Assembly: GCA_907163375.1 (NCBI GenBank) | Contig: CAJQUW010003595.1 | Coordinates: forward strand, 1-64,000 | Source: Prostheceraeus crozeri | Taxonomy: Eukaryota > Platyhelminthes > Polycladida > Euryleptidae | Length of the DNA stretch: 64,000 bases | Direction: 5' to 3' | Shown here: positions 33,024 through 45,200 of the stretch, piece by piece | How the letters are laid out: the number at the start of each line of letters is the position of its first letter | Numbering within the stretch: the stretch's first letter is position 1 | Notes under the pieces: model-generated | Databases searched by the model: none | What the model saw: the letters and a program-made list of their open reading frames with translations, nothing else | What the model was told of the DNA's origin: nothing | Made by a program: the position numbers and the translations under genes

Positions 33024-35729
33024 TATTTCAACATTTTGTGACGCTTTACTAATAAGCTTATAGAAGTACAAATATAATAACCTATAATAAGAATAAAATT
33101 TCCAAAATTTACTTTAAAGACAACGAGAGTAAGAATGAATTGCTCTATCATTAAGATCGAAACGGTGAAAGTTGGTTTAACATGATATTTTGACAGTAAA
33201 CACTGTTTACCTTAATTACTGTGAGAAATTGCCACTGGAATACATAGTCTATGGATAGGCCAATATTGACAACAATTATGGTGTTTGTTCTAGTGGCTCA
33301 ACCCCAAACACTAATCAATGACTGCAAGTGCGGCTTCATTACAGTTAGTGATCAGGTTGGTTTGAATATCAGTGTCGCATGAATCGGCTTGGCATAATTG
33401 CGATAGAATTTGATGATATTGAAAAATTGGGTAAATATAAAGATTCTGAAATTATTTATCAACCAATTTCAATGAAATGAAAATAAGCAGAATACTTGCT
33501 ACAACAAATGCCGAGAGAAGTCTCTTGGTTTTCTTGTGCTCCCCATGGACATTGGACTCTCGTAAGTCTGTGGTCGTGAGTCATTGTTTCTAGCTTGAGA
33601 AGACCGAGACGAAGAAATAGATCACTTTCTGAAATCCGCGATGCATTTCATGAAGCGTCCGCTTCACATCGTCTTCATTCATTGCCTGACGATGTGAAGT
33701 GGACGTTTCAAGAAAGGTATCACGAATTTCAAAAGGTGATCTGTTTTATCGCCTCGGTCATCGCAAACTAGAATTAATCACTATCTGTGTCAAGAAGTGG
33801 ATCACAAAAACGGACGACATTCTCATGACTTCCAACCGTGCGGCTCATCAACGGATTATGTATCGTGTGGATTCATCATTGGAGATCTTGCATTCATCAG
33901 TCTTCAAATGAGCTGTGATAAACTTGTATGCGTTATTTTGTTTGCTGGAAAATGTTCAAAATATGAAAATCGCTCAAATTTCGAATCAGTATTTTCACTA
34001 AGATAACATTAGATTATGGTAATGAATGACATACGAGAAGAAATATCAGTATTTGAGTTTTCTGTAGATATATTATTCATCAAAATCGCTGAAGTAGGAA
34101 AAAATAGTGATATGGTAAAGCTATTACAAGATCGTTTTATCATGCGGCTGAAATCTCATCTGAAAGCTGAGAATGATGTAGTATAGCACGTTGATGTGCA
34201 ACACGATTGGAAGTCATGAGAATCGATTGAATTTCGCCACAAATTAGGTTGTCTTATTTTTATGATCAACTAGTATCAAATATGAAAAAATATCATTCTC
34301 TTATCCCAGATGAAATATAAATATGTCATTTTGTAGGTGAAATGTAATCATGTAATGGATATAAGCCCCTCGCGCTCGATAGAAGATATGTGATCTCAAC
34401 GGACAACACGGACAATCCTGTTGATAGGAGGCGATGCGATGCGTGAAAATTCACTCAAACCTTCGAAAACCTTGTCCATGAAATGTGGAGGCTATTACGA
34501 GTCATATTTTCGCTTTTGAAACGAATATGAAAGAATAAGCTACTCAATCCAATTTCCCTGTTCAAAGAAAATCTGATATGTATAAATTCTTGATCAATAT
34601 ATGTCAGACTGATAATTTTTTGCTAATTTTATGGAAAATTACTATTAGAATACTGGAAATACCTAAAACGCTCTTATTTCTGGATTTGAAAATAGCTCAC
34701 CTTTAGTCCAATAAGCCAATCCCGATTGATGCGATCACTATTTCACCTATCGTACGATGTCCCGGCAAAATCAATTTACATTGACTACTTTGATCACTGA
34801 TTGAGTTTAAAAATATGTAATTGACCATAGCTTTTCTTTCCATAACTACATAGAATTCTATATCATGACATTCATAGACATCCCTTGTGATTTCTATTAT
34901 TCCCATAGAAGTAGATAGTAGTACGCTAGAATGGAAGTTTGATATCTTACCTATGTACAATCATGGATATCTATATACTATCTAGGGGATTGGAAACGAA
35001 ATATTTAACTTATACCAAAGAAGTATGAATTTGGACTTCCCAATCAGAGTCTAAACCACGAGTTCTCGTGTTTGTTACTGTTACAATTGTTATTGTGTAT
35101 ACTATATTGTTACTATTGTTATTGCTACTTACTGAATTCAATGGATACAAAGTGTTTCATTTGGAATGAGAGAAAAGAAAGTTGGCATACAAAACTACTT
35201 TATTTATTAGACATATGACTGTAGCGCCAGTCGAATAATGTATTCGATAATTTTGCATAGACTCGTTCACTTTCTGCTGGATTCAGCACTTTCTTCGCAA
35301 TTTTACAGGCCACTTTTTTGTTTTTCTACCTCCTGACGCAGACATGAAAGGAAGCGGAACAAAGATTCTCATTGTCGGATAAAAGATCTGTAAGAACTTC
35401 CAAATCACGCTTTTCAAGAAAATTATCTTAAATGCTTTTGATGTTGTGCGTAGTGTCGAACAGAAGGCACTACAATCCATGGGCCTATCAGCATTGCATG
35501 GATGAGGGACCATGACACGCAATGACCCGTCGGCCGTCATCAATCTAAAAACCTTCGATTGGCTGCGTGATTATCTGTAATTACTGCATCTATTAGTAAT
35601 TTACATGTAGCTCCTTCAAGAAAACGTTGCAAAAAGTTATTCTTTATTAATTCACCACTTATTCTGCAAATTAAGGGGACTACTTCTTCAAACGTTCCAC
35701 AATTGATTTCACCATGAAAGCGAGGACCG
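33024..35729. other. sparse intergenic stretch with hairpins
   Basis: Apart from the hairpin at 33.6-33.8 kb and a second inverted pair (33821-33840 against 34202-34221, TCTCATGACTTCCAACCGTG and its near-complement), nothing coding or transposon-like was recognised. Several short ORFs occur but none resembles a family known to me. Confidence 0.4.
33589..33772. repeat. near-palindromic hairpin with about 85-bp arms
   Basis: The left arm 33589-33673 (TCTAGCTTGAGAAGACCGAG to CTTCACATCGTC) reappears inverted at 33688-33772 (GACGATGTGAAGTGGACG to TCGCAAACTAGA), with a 14-base loop. The arms are diverged but clearly homologous. It is either a small foldback MITE or an inverted duplication. Confidence 0.75.
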
Positions 35730-35871
35730 TCTGAGCCACAGAATTAGAATCATCTGCGCGCGCTTCGGTTTCCTAGAAAGGAAGAATTGTATGCAACCTT
35801 AATATCGAAATGGCACATCACAGAATTGGACAACTTGCTCTTTCTCGAATGGATAATTCGTGTATCACTTG

Positions 35872-37513
35872 CAGAGGCGTCGCGACCGGGGGGGTGTGGG
35901 GGACCGTGACACCCCCCCAATATGAAATTATTAAAAGATTCAGGTAAAATGAGAAATGTCAGGTAAACCGCCGGTTTGCCGGCGATTCAGCTCCAATATT
36001 CACTGCCGTTGTTCTTAGACACAAAAACACGTCTTGTCACAAAAACAATTCATAATGTCGGGAAATTCTTACCCTTTCTAGACACCAGAAAGTATATGGT
36101 TAGTTGCTGTCGATGACATTGATTTGTCACGCGAAAGCGGTCAAACATAGCGCGCTGAAAACGACCTCTACCCGGGATGACTGTATATGCGAGCAGGAGG
36201 AACCACAGAATTAAATATTTTGTTTATCTTCTTCGGTTTGCTAGAAGTGTGATTAATGAATTTGATAGAAGAATGTGATGGACGGCACATTGAGGAACCT
36301 ATTAGGTGGGCAAAAAGGAATTCCTTATACCTTACAGAGATAGGAAAAAAAGTGATTAATGTGAATGTGAGGATTAAAAGGATTAATGTGAGTTCCAGCA
36401 AAGTGCTTCGATTGCCAAAATTCCTTCAGATTCGAAGATTTCAGATCATTGCCCACACGTTTTCTCCATAATATTGGCCCTTCCGATCATTATTAAAGAA
36501 AGTAGCAGGCGTACGAAAATTAGTTCACTTGATGATTTCACATCCTCTCCTCGGCATTGCTCACTGTATAGTGCATACATTGAATGGAAGCCAGGCATCG
36601 ATGTGTGTTTTGGTGTGTGCGAGAAGCGATATCACAGCACGCACGCATCTCTCACTGGCTCTGTTGTCCTCTGCTGACAGCTTATTGTTTGCCATTTCCA
36701 ATAGCAAGCGATACACGAATTATCCATTCGAGAAGGAGCAAGTTGTCTAATTCTGTGATGTACCATTTCGATATTAAGGTTACATATAACTCTTCCTTTC
36801 TAGGAAACCGAAGCCCGCACAGATGAATCTAATTCTGTGGTAGGAACAGTCGCCTCGCATTTTCTTAAAAATTGGAGCATAAGGCGATGTGAGTTAGCTC
36901 TGCTAAATTTAAAATATCTAAGTGCAATTGAAATGTAATTCCAGTACCCTACCTATAATGTGGCCAGTGAATATTGGCACTGAATCACCTGACGCTGAAA
37001 CGCCTGCAACTCATTCTGCCTAGCTGTGTAGTGTATATTTAGCCGATGATTCATATAAGTTCTGGCTATTGCGTTGTCCCTTGAGGAGATGACGTCATCT
37101 CTACGGTGGATTTCATCGAACCTTCCTCATACCGCGTCAGTCACTTGCGCACCGCGGAAAGCGCACGGTATGAATAAGGCACACCGTCCTCTCTGTGCGT
37201 AGAAGTTTATTGTTAACAGCGTGTTAACTTTCTCGATGCAAACACCATCGAAAATTTCCTTAGCAGTCGAGACTACTCAATATGAATAATATTCGTATGA
37301 ACCACCAATTAAATTATTTTTCATTTATAGGCGTCATTTCCGGCCGATTAGATGACTAGGTACCTCTTCTGCAGGATATAATCATGAAACATGTTGGAAT
37401 GTGTGTGTGAGTATGCGTGTGTGCAATAATCAGGTACATTTTGGTTCTTAGTTGTAAATCAGGTAAAATTTAGCAAAAACCCCCGCAATGATGTGTCCTT
37501 AGCGACGCCATTG
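35872..37513. mobile_element. hAT-type DNA transposon inside copy 1
   Basis: It starts CAGAGGCGTCGC and ends GCGACGCCATTG, a near-perfect 12-bp inverted repeat with the CAGNGGCGT signature common in hAT elements. Perfect 8-bp copies of ATCACTTG flank it (35864-35871 and 37514-37521). No transposase is visible. It contains a second copy of the unknown family at 36203-36840. Confidence 0.85.
36203..36840 (+). mobile_element. unknown DNA transposon family, copy 2 (638 bp, uninterrupted)
   Basis: It starts CCACAGAATTAAAT and ends ATCTAATTCTGTGG. The terminal inverted repeats run about 42 bp with gaps (both contain CTTCGGTTT followed by CTAG). The flanks GAGGAA (36197-36202) and TAGGAA (36841-36846) match at five of six bases, again suggesting a 6-bp duplication. 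It aligns over its full length with the inverted copy 1. It encodes no recognisable protein, so it is probably a non-autonomous family. Confidence 0.75.
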
Positions 37514-38006
37514 ATCACTTGCTATTGGAAATGGCAAACAATAAGCTGTCAGCAGAGGACACCAGAGCCAGTGAGAGATGCGTGCGTGCTGTGATATCAC
37601 TTCGCACACACCAAAACACACATCCCTGTCTTGGCTTCGATTCAGTGTATGCACTATACAGTGAGCAATGCCGAGGAGAGGATGTGAAATCATTAAGTGA
37701 ACTAATTTTTGCACGCCTGCTACTTTCTTTAATAATGATCGGAAGGGTCAACATTATGGAGAAAACTTGTGGGCAATGATCTGAAATCTTCGAATCTGAA
37801 GGAATTTTGGCAATCGAAGCACTTTGCTGGAGCTCACATTAATCCGCAAGCGACGCACGACTTTTTTCCTATCTCTGTAAGGTATAAGGAATTCCTTTTT
37901 GCCCACTTAATAGGTTCCTTGATGTGCCATCAATTTCGTATTAATCCCACTAGGCCTACTAGCAAACCGAAGCAGATAAACAAAATATTTAATTCTGTGG
38001 TCTGAG

Positions 38007-38609
38007 CAGGTTTTAATGAATCCGATGCTATTCCAATCAATTTGCCACCGACATTCAATTATTTTGAAAACATTGTAACATTGTCTTTGGTATTGTTTCA
38101 ACTTTGATCTCAAAGAAATAAAGTTCCACAATGTCACAGAACTATCAGCCTTTCATGGTTGCGCAAGTCGGTTAAGAATTTTAATGCTCGGAACAGAAAT
38201 GACTGGTGAATCACGAACTGACTGAAATGCAGAATTACTGGTTGCATGTGTCAAATGGCTACAGACAAGTAAATCATTCGAATGGTGACACTGTTTTTTT
38301 CTTGTCAACTTGTTTAACTTGTTCTAACAAAAAGGAGATTTTCTTGGTCCTATCACCATTATTCCGCTAAGTCAGCTCTCTTTCAACACTTTGTCTCTTT
38401 CGAAATATGAAATCGACTATCTATAATTTTGATAAAGCCAAAAGATGTAATAATTGATTCATGGATCCTACTTTGACGGAAGCAATGATATTTTTGTACT
38501 TATCAAAATGAATTAGAGTATCGCATAGGAAATGCAGAGAGCAGAAATGTGCTTTTAGCTTTCTCCCAGGTCAAATGTTTGTCCCATTGAGAAATTCGAT
38601 TGAACCGAA
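38007..38609. other. intergenic stretch
   Basis: AT-rich sequence between the nested cluster and the mariner-type element. Nothing was recognised in it. Confidence 0.4.
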
Positions 38610-38611
38610 TA

Positions 38612-40099
38612 TACCTTTTCTATTTCTATTTGGATATAAGTAAGTTCAATTTAGTTTTTCTTTAGATATCTTTGATAATAATTCCTAGTGCTCCCTTAGA
38701 ATTTCAAGAAGGCAAAATATCAAAAGATCACATAAACAACTTTTTTATTTGCAATGTTAAATAACTAATCAAAAATGTTTTCACCACGAAGACATTTAGG
38801 AAGATATTTCAATGTATGTGTTTAGAAAGTGTTGAAAGGCACTTGGAAGTAGTTATGACATGGAGGCAAGAAAGAACTTCACGCTCAATGATTCTCATCC
38901 GACGATTGTGAAGTCCTTCATTTGTTGATCTGTCATGAAGCTCACGTTGAATCACGGGATCCGACAGCCGTCTTTTCACTGCTGCGTTAAGGCATGATCC
39001 TGCCATCTCACAAGCGTTCAGAAATGGAGCATACTTTGGCAACTTTCGAATAACTGCAGAGTCGCCCAAATGATTATCTTCTCCATGACATTGAGCATTG
39101 TCGAAAATGATTGCATAATGCTTATCAGTGACTTCAATCAACTCAGCGACTTCCGACAAGAAATCAGCAAACCGTGCTTTTCTCATACCTCCACGAGTTT
39201 GAAGATGGTGAACCAGGCCCAATTCGGGGCTGATAGCTAAACAAAGAGTTAGATTTTGACCTCTTTGTCCTTCCACCAAACGCACAGCACGTTCACCAGA
39301 CAGAGACCTCCCTTTCGTTCTTGATGTCAATACGTTGAAGCCAAATTCATCAACGTAGATTTTCTTGACTGAAAGTCCGTCACCGACGCACCACTCTGCG
39401 TACTCTCGCCTTTCTTCCTTTCTTTCTGGAGTATTCCATTGAATAGGAACATACCTGGCATCTTTTAGTATATAAAATAAATCATCAAGACGAGCACTTA
39501 GCGTTTGATGTGAAATTGTTGGCTTTTGAGGTAGTCGCTGTCTCAATAATGCAATCATTTCATTCAGTGTTGCTGTTGGCTTCTGTCCAATGAACTCTTG
39601 TACAACCGCCATCATTTCGTCGTCAACTTTGACATTTCTAGAGTCTGCTTTTTGTTTGGCCTCGATCCGACCAGTTTTCTTATAGTTCACAATCACATTC
39701 CTCACTGATTGGGGCTTCATACCAAGATAATTGGCTAAATTTAACCAATCCTTGTTGTCATTAAATGCATTGACAAGGCGCTCCCGATCAGTAAAGCTTA
39801 TCGTGTTATATTTCCCTCTCAACATTCTTGAACGACACTTCGAGTGAATATGATTTAAACTATGGTAATCAGAATTTCAATAACGCTAACACAATTCCAG
39901 CATTACAGTGAAATTCAAAATTTTAATAAATTCAAATCGTCATCGATTCACAATTGACACACTGGGAATAGTAATCAAAGATATCTAAAGAAAAACTAAA
40001 TTGATCTTACTTATACTAAATCAAACTTACTTTCTTACCAGAGATATTTCTGTAAACTAAATTGAACTTACTTATATCCAAATAGAAATGGAAAAGGTA
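38612..40099 (-). mobile_element. Tc1/mariner-superfamily element, probably complete
   Basis: The ends are long inverted repeats beginning TACCTTTTCYATTTCTATTT, continuing through GTAAGTTCAATTTAG and TTCTTTAGATATCTTTGAT. TA lies on both sides (38610-38611 and 40100-40101). The two arms are unequal: the right arm carries three GTAAGTTCAATTTAG-like units against one on the left, with about 60 bp of extra sequence. A full-length transposase ORF lies between. The element therefore looks complete; mobility is untested. Confidence 0.85.
38809..39825 (-). CDS. Tc1/mariner-type transposase, uninterrupted
   Basis: The frame encodes 338 residues from ATG to TGA without a break. An N-terminal helix-turn-helix region (ISFTDRERLVNAF, LANYLGMKPQSVRNVI) would bind the inverted repeats. 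The DDE domain shows KKIYVDEFGFN (first Asp), HYAIIFDNAQCH (second Asp) and LPKYAPFLNACE (Glu). By my count 30 residues separate the second Asp and the Glu, fewer than the 34 usual in Tc1/mariner proteins. The usual Pro of LNPxE is Ala here (LNACE), which may matter. Length fits the superfamily. The enzyme would cut and paste the element at TA sites; this is family knowledge. Confidence 0.85.
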   Translation of the reverse strand: MLRGKYNTISFTDRERLVNAFNDNKDWLNLANYLGMKPQSVRNVIVNYKKTGRIEAKQKADSRNVKVDDEMMAVVQEFIGQKPTATLNEMIALLRQRLPQKPTISHQTLSARLDDLFYILKDARYVPIQWNTPERKEERREYAEWCVGDGLSVKKIYVDEFGFNVLTSRTKGRSLSGERAVRLVEGQRGQNLTLCLAISPELGLVHHLQTRGGMRKARFADFLSEVAELIEVTDKHYAIIFDNAQCHGEDNHLGDSAVIRKLPKYAPFLNACEMAGSCLNAAVKRRLSDPVIQRELHDRSTNEGLHNRRMRIIEREVLSCLHVITTSKCLSTLSKHIH

Positions 40100-40101
40100 T
40101 A

Positions 40102-41342
40102 TTGAATATGCCAGCCTCTTTCGGAAATGAATGCATCGAATTAGAATTCGAGAAAACTGCATTAGTACGGTTGTCGAACTTGTGTTGCAATCAACAACAC
40201 AACACGTATTCGGCATCGATATTCTGATATGACTGTCGTCGTTACACTGAACAGGATTATTTGAGCTGGCTGACTTACTTGCTCAATTGACAATGGTTTA
40301 CTTCTTTGGTATTGGCTTTTCATTCCGTGTCCAATGATGGCAAATGGAAAAATCCATGGTTTGTAGATCATTGTCGATCTTAAACATTGTATCATAGTCA
40401 AAGTATTTGCCAAGTTGGTTGTGGAAGTTGTTGACAGCAAATTACAGGATTTTCATGAAGAGAATTTTAAGTGAGATGGTGGCATTGTTTCATGTGAAAT
40501 AGCCTACTATTCCATGGGTTAATATACTGTGTCTATGTGTAGCAGTCATTAACAACAATTTTCCATTTTTTCAATACTGGAATGCGAATAAAAAATGGTT
40601 CTGAGAGTCACAATTGAAAGTGGTCGGCGTGCTGTTTGTAAGAACATCTGAAGAAGTCAGAGATAAAAATTCTAATGATTGGAAAATTTCCCCGTCAAGC
40701 GGTAAAGAAACCTAGCGCTGTTCTGGAATATACACATTGAAAGCCTCTTTACCTACAATAAATTAATTAATAAATTAATTATTCTCATATAAATGAAATG
40801 TCACTGGAACTTTTCAATTAATCATTAAATGACTTATGTGATATAGTATGATGATATTTTGGAGGCTGATATTCGAAAGCATGAAAAGATTTTGAAAATT
40901 GTTCCAATGTAATTAAGAAGGGAACTCTTTAAGTTAAAATGAATACTCTAAGACGTCTTGGTCTCTGATTTCAAGCTAGAGCAATACATGTTCTGTAAAT
41001 CGACATTACATGCTTCATATGTGTCTGATTATATTCTTGATAGATTATAGGAGTGATATTTCAAAATGATGAACGTACAGAACATCCTGTCGCTGCAGTA
41101 TTTTGCAAATTCATTTTTGTTTTTGTGTACATGATCCTTGGACAAGGGTAACAATCCAAATCACAAATTGGCTTGATAAATATAGATAGATAGTTAGTGA
41201 AGCGTATATATTTCAATAAATGAGAATCAAGCAAATTCGAAGCAGTTACAATCAGTTGGCAGAAGTTACAATGTACGAATAAATTTACGAAATCGCATTT
41301 ACAAAAAGAAATCAGATCAGGAGCTCACTCTAAAGGACATCA
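40102..41342. other. intergenic stretch
   Basis: AT-rich sequence with no recognisable gene or transposon end. A short minus-strand frame near 40.16-40.44 kb resembles nothing I know. Confidence 0.4.
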
Positions 41343-41880
41343 TTATTTTTTGGTTTGGCGAAACTTGTGCATATTATAGTCACAACAGGCCTTTACGAAA
41401 AAGGAATTCAAACGTGCTGTAGAGCGAGAAGTGCCTATCGAAAAGTGATGAGAGTATCGCAAGCGATGAGGGACAATGTCATTCAATGGATGCGAGGGAT
41501 TTTCACATTTGACAAGGAACGAAAAAATGAGCTTTGTAAACCAACCATCAGGAGCAGGCTGCACTTGTAAGCATGGTTACAAATTATGTGATGAGCACGT
41601 CTGACAATTCTTTTGATTTTCATAGACACAGATTTCGATCGATGACAAAAAAGAGGAAAAGCATAAGTCAGTAAAGAAGAGATCACTGAATTAAATACTT
41701 CAACCAATTCGTTTTTGGGTAGGAACGGTGGATGCCAATCAGAAAACATGGAAACCAGCTCGTACAATTTGCGTTTTGCCCTAACTAAGTTCCCTCGGCG
41801 TGTGCCATAATTTTCATGCAATTTCCATAGACTTTCTATGGTATTGTTAATTTCTATGCATGTACCACGACATTCAAAGT
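41343..41880 (-). pseudogene. LINE reverse-transcriptase remnant (thumb region)
   Basis: The minus-strand frame includes VRAKRKLYELVSMFSDW, ELVEVFNSVISSLLTYAFPL and IKRIVRRAHHIICNHAY. These align with the thumb of the CR1-like LINE at 31.3-31.6 kb (SRRLFILKRLKY, LIYNAVILSTLEYNAPL, VRRRCHRIICG). Only the 3' part remains, and the BEL/Pao element begins immediately upstream of it on the coding strand. Confidence 0.6.
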
Positions 41881-41893
41881 TAGTCAATCGAAC

Positions 41894-42248
41894 TGTAGAA
41901 TTCAAAACTACATGGAGGCTTTTGTTTGCACGTTGTGTATTAAACAAACATCAATGACATCAAATATATGTGTAGTTGTAGTACACGCAATGGTCAAATT
42001 ACAGTCTTGATGCAGATGAGTAGAAGAATCACAACTAATGACCGCAGTGACTTGCCTCCACTAACGATGAACAGAAACTGATTATTCGTCTGCAGGCGCA
42101 GACATTTCATTGTCTGGCGCGCACACGAGCGATCATCACATGACGCACAGCCGCCGAGAGTGCATTGACCAATCACGAGATAGACAGTGTAAGCGTCACG
42201 AACGATGAATCTATACACGTGATCCTTGGTTGTCAAATTGCAAATGCA
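41894..42248 (-). repeat. 3' LTR of the BEL/Pao element (355 bp)
   Basis: On the minus strand it begins TGCATTTGCAATTTG and ends GAATTCTACA. It appears identical to 48838-49192 by eye across all 355 positions. Confidence 0.9.
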
Positions 42249-45200
42249 TAAACAACATCCTCCCCACCAAAACTATCAAATACGGGTGGGCAAACAGAGG
42301 ATTCGATAGTTTTCCAAAAATACAGTCAATTGCAAATTGTATGAGACAAAAATAGTATAGAAGACAAAATATGCGGTTCAGGTATTGTACAGTGACATTA
42401 TACCATAATGATGAGAAAACATACGTTTGATGCAAGTAGGAGAAGGAGAATTATATGAATGTAGAATCGCATAAAAGTTGTATACACGTGCATGTATAAC
42501 ACAAGTAGTTGAGCGCGACACCTGAGTGAGTTACATAAAAACTAGGAAGAAACAAACGACTCCTCAAGCATACATAGCTTCCGGACATCTCTAAGAATAT
42601 AACCATCCTCAAGCTTCAACTTCGCTCGTCTCACACTACCATGGCTATCCTCAAACACTTCAGTAACCAGACCCTTCTTCCATATACCGCGATGAGAGTT
42701 ATAATCTACCACCAAAACTAGGTCTCCTTTGCATATGTTTCTTTCAGCTTTCAGCCATTTCTGACTGACCTGTAAAGATGGCAAATACTCCCGAATCCAG
42801 CGTGACCAGAACTGATCTGCTATTGACTGAGCATACTTCCACCGCAATTTTCCTGTATTCCTTGCTCCAGTCGAATCTCCCACAGTTGAAGAGCAATTCT
42901 TTCTCAAAAGCAGGAGGTGATTGGGTGTAAGGGTCTCAAGATCGGTAGGATCCGAAGATACACGGGTTATTGGTCGATCATTCAAAATCTTTTCAATTTC
43001 GCAAAACACTGTGTGCAAAGTTTCTTCATTCATTGACTTTCTTCCAATTAGGCTATTCAGTATTTGACGAATTGAACGAATAATTCTCTCCCATATTCCA
43101 CCTTGGTGGCTCGCTGCAGGTGAATTAAAATGCCACTGAATCTTATGGTTAGCCAGATGCCTACTAATACTGTCGTTCCACTTCTTAAGTGCATCCACCA
43201 CATCACTCGAGGCGCCTTTGAAATTCGTACCGTTGTCGCTAAATATCTCCATACGCGGTCCTCTCCTTGCAACAAATCGCAACACGGATTGAATAAAGGC
43301 ATCTGAGGTCAGGTCTCTCACTACTTCAATGTGAACTGCACGGGTTCTCATGCATGTAAAGATGCACCCATATCTCTTGTGCATCGCCGAATATCCTTTC
43401 CGACCTCTGGTATTCGGACCTACCGAGACGTGAAAAGGTCCGAATAAATCAATACCAACTGATGTGAATGGATATCGAAATCTTTCATCTGCAACATTGA
43501 CCCTAGCCTTAGGCAGATGCGCCATTATCTGTTCGCCAGGCTTTCCATGGAACCTTCGACAAGTGTGGCACCTATTCAAAACCCGTTTGACTGAGCTGAC
43601 GCCTTTGAGGATCCAGTACTTATTGCGCAATTTAGACAACGTATAATTTATCCCCAAATGTCCGCTGTTTTCGTGACAATCCTTTATAATGAGTTCAGTC
43701 ACTATGTGGTCCGAAGGAAGAAGTTTCGGGTGCTTTAAGTCTTCTGGAATGTCAGCGTTTTCCAGTCTTCCGCCTACGCAAAGGAATCCATCCACGATCT
43801 TCATCTTCAGATTTTTGAAATCATTTTGTCGGTCTGTTAACTCTTCTTGTACAACTAACACGATCTTGTCCTCGGCTTCTTTCAAATCATCGACATCGAG
43901 TAATGGCGTTCTGTCTATACGGTTGTTCCTTCGGTATGATCTCCATTTCTTGACTGCTTGCATAACACGCGCAACAGCTTTTACAAGCTTCAGGAAAGAA
44001 GAATACCTCTTGAACATCATCTTCCAAAACTCATTGTTTTTCGTTTTCAATGTGACATTTGTAACATTCTCTTCCGGAGCCGAACATAAACTTGGCTGAC
44101 TAGACCAAAACTCTTCGTGGCACCAAAGAAATTCAGGTCCTCTCAGCCAGTGCGACAGCTTATCTTCATTGTTGGGCCTTATACCTCTGGATGCCATATC
44201 AGCTGGATTATCTGCAGTGGATACATATTTCCATTGTTCAAGAGAGGAAATTTCGAGGATTCTGGCAACTCTGTTTGCTACAAATTTGTCTAATCTTTTC
44301 GTAGTATTTCGAATGTAGTGCAGCACTATGGTACTGTCGGTCCAATATGTGGTAGAGTCAATCCTTAATTTTCCTCGTGGTTCTTTCTCCAGCAATGAAT
44401 TTGTCGATACAAGGACTGTAGCAGCGGTAAGTTTCAGTCGACACCTTGTCTCAGTGGTCTCACACGAGATTTCCCGAATAAGAAGGCACAGCGGATTTCA
44501 CCCTGGTCATTGATGAATCTCAAGTACGAAACCACTCCATATCCATGATTTTCCGAGGCGTCTGAGAAATGATGCAGTTCGCATCGAACTATCTCTCTCC
44601 GTAGTTGTATGGCCATAAATAGCGTGGAAGTCGACATTTCATGACTTGCAATTCTGACAGCCAAATTTCCCATTGCCTCGCTGACGTCTCAGGCAATTCT
44701 ACATCCCATTCGACATTTTCTCTGCATAAGTTTTGAAGAATCTCCCGTCCTGGCAGTAGCATAGGACTAGCGATCCCAATCGGGTCATTTATGGTTGCGA
44801 TGGACGATAGGACTCCTCTTCTCGTTTTGGGAAAGCTTAAATTCTTTGTAGACATGATGAGTGAGTCATCCTCAATATCCCACTGAATTCCAAGTATCTT
44901 TCCTTTAGGCAAATCGTTATTCTCGAGGTTCAAGTCTTTGATAGCAGGAGATCACTCTTCTTCTTTGAATGACTGAATAACCGTCCTGTTATTCGAAATT
45001 CATTTCGTAAGCCTGAATCCTCCTGTGGCGACAATTTGTGTAATTTCGTTGCATATCTCGATGGCCTCTTCTTCAGACTTAAATGATTTCAAAAGGTCAT
45101 CCACATAGAAATCGGTTTGAATGGCATTCAATGCTACTTCTGAGAACTTACATGTATTCTTGTTATCTTGCGTCGTCTGTCGAAGTGCATATCCACACAC

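Larger units (their letters stand above)
35736..38000 (-). mobile_element. unknown DNA transposon family, copy 1 (interrupted by a hAT)
   Basis: It opens CCACAGAATTAGAATC and closes AATTCTGTGG, with TCTGAG on both sides (35730-35735 and 38001-38006). Its two outer pieces, 35736-35871 and 37514-38000, match copy 2 (36203-36840) in inverted orientation. Without the hAT insertion it would be about 620 bp, close to copy 2. The 6-bp duplication and the CCACAGAATTA ends do not match a superfamily I can name. No transposase was seen. Confidence 0.75.
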
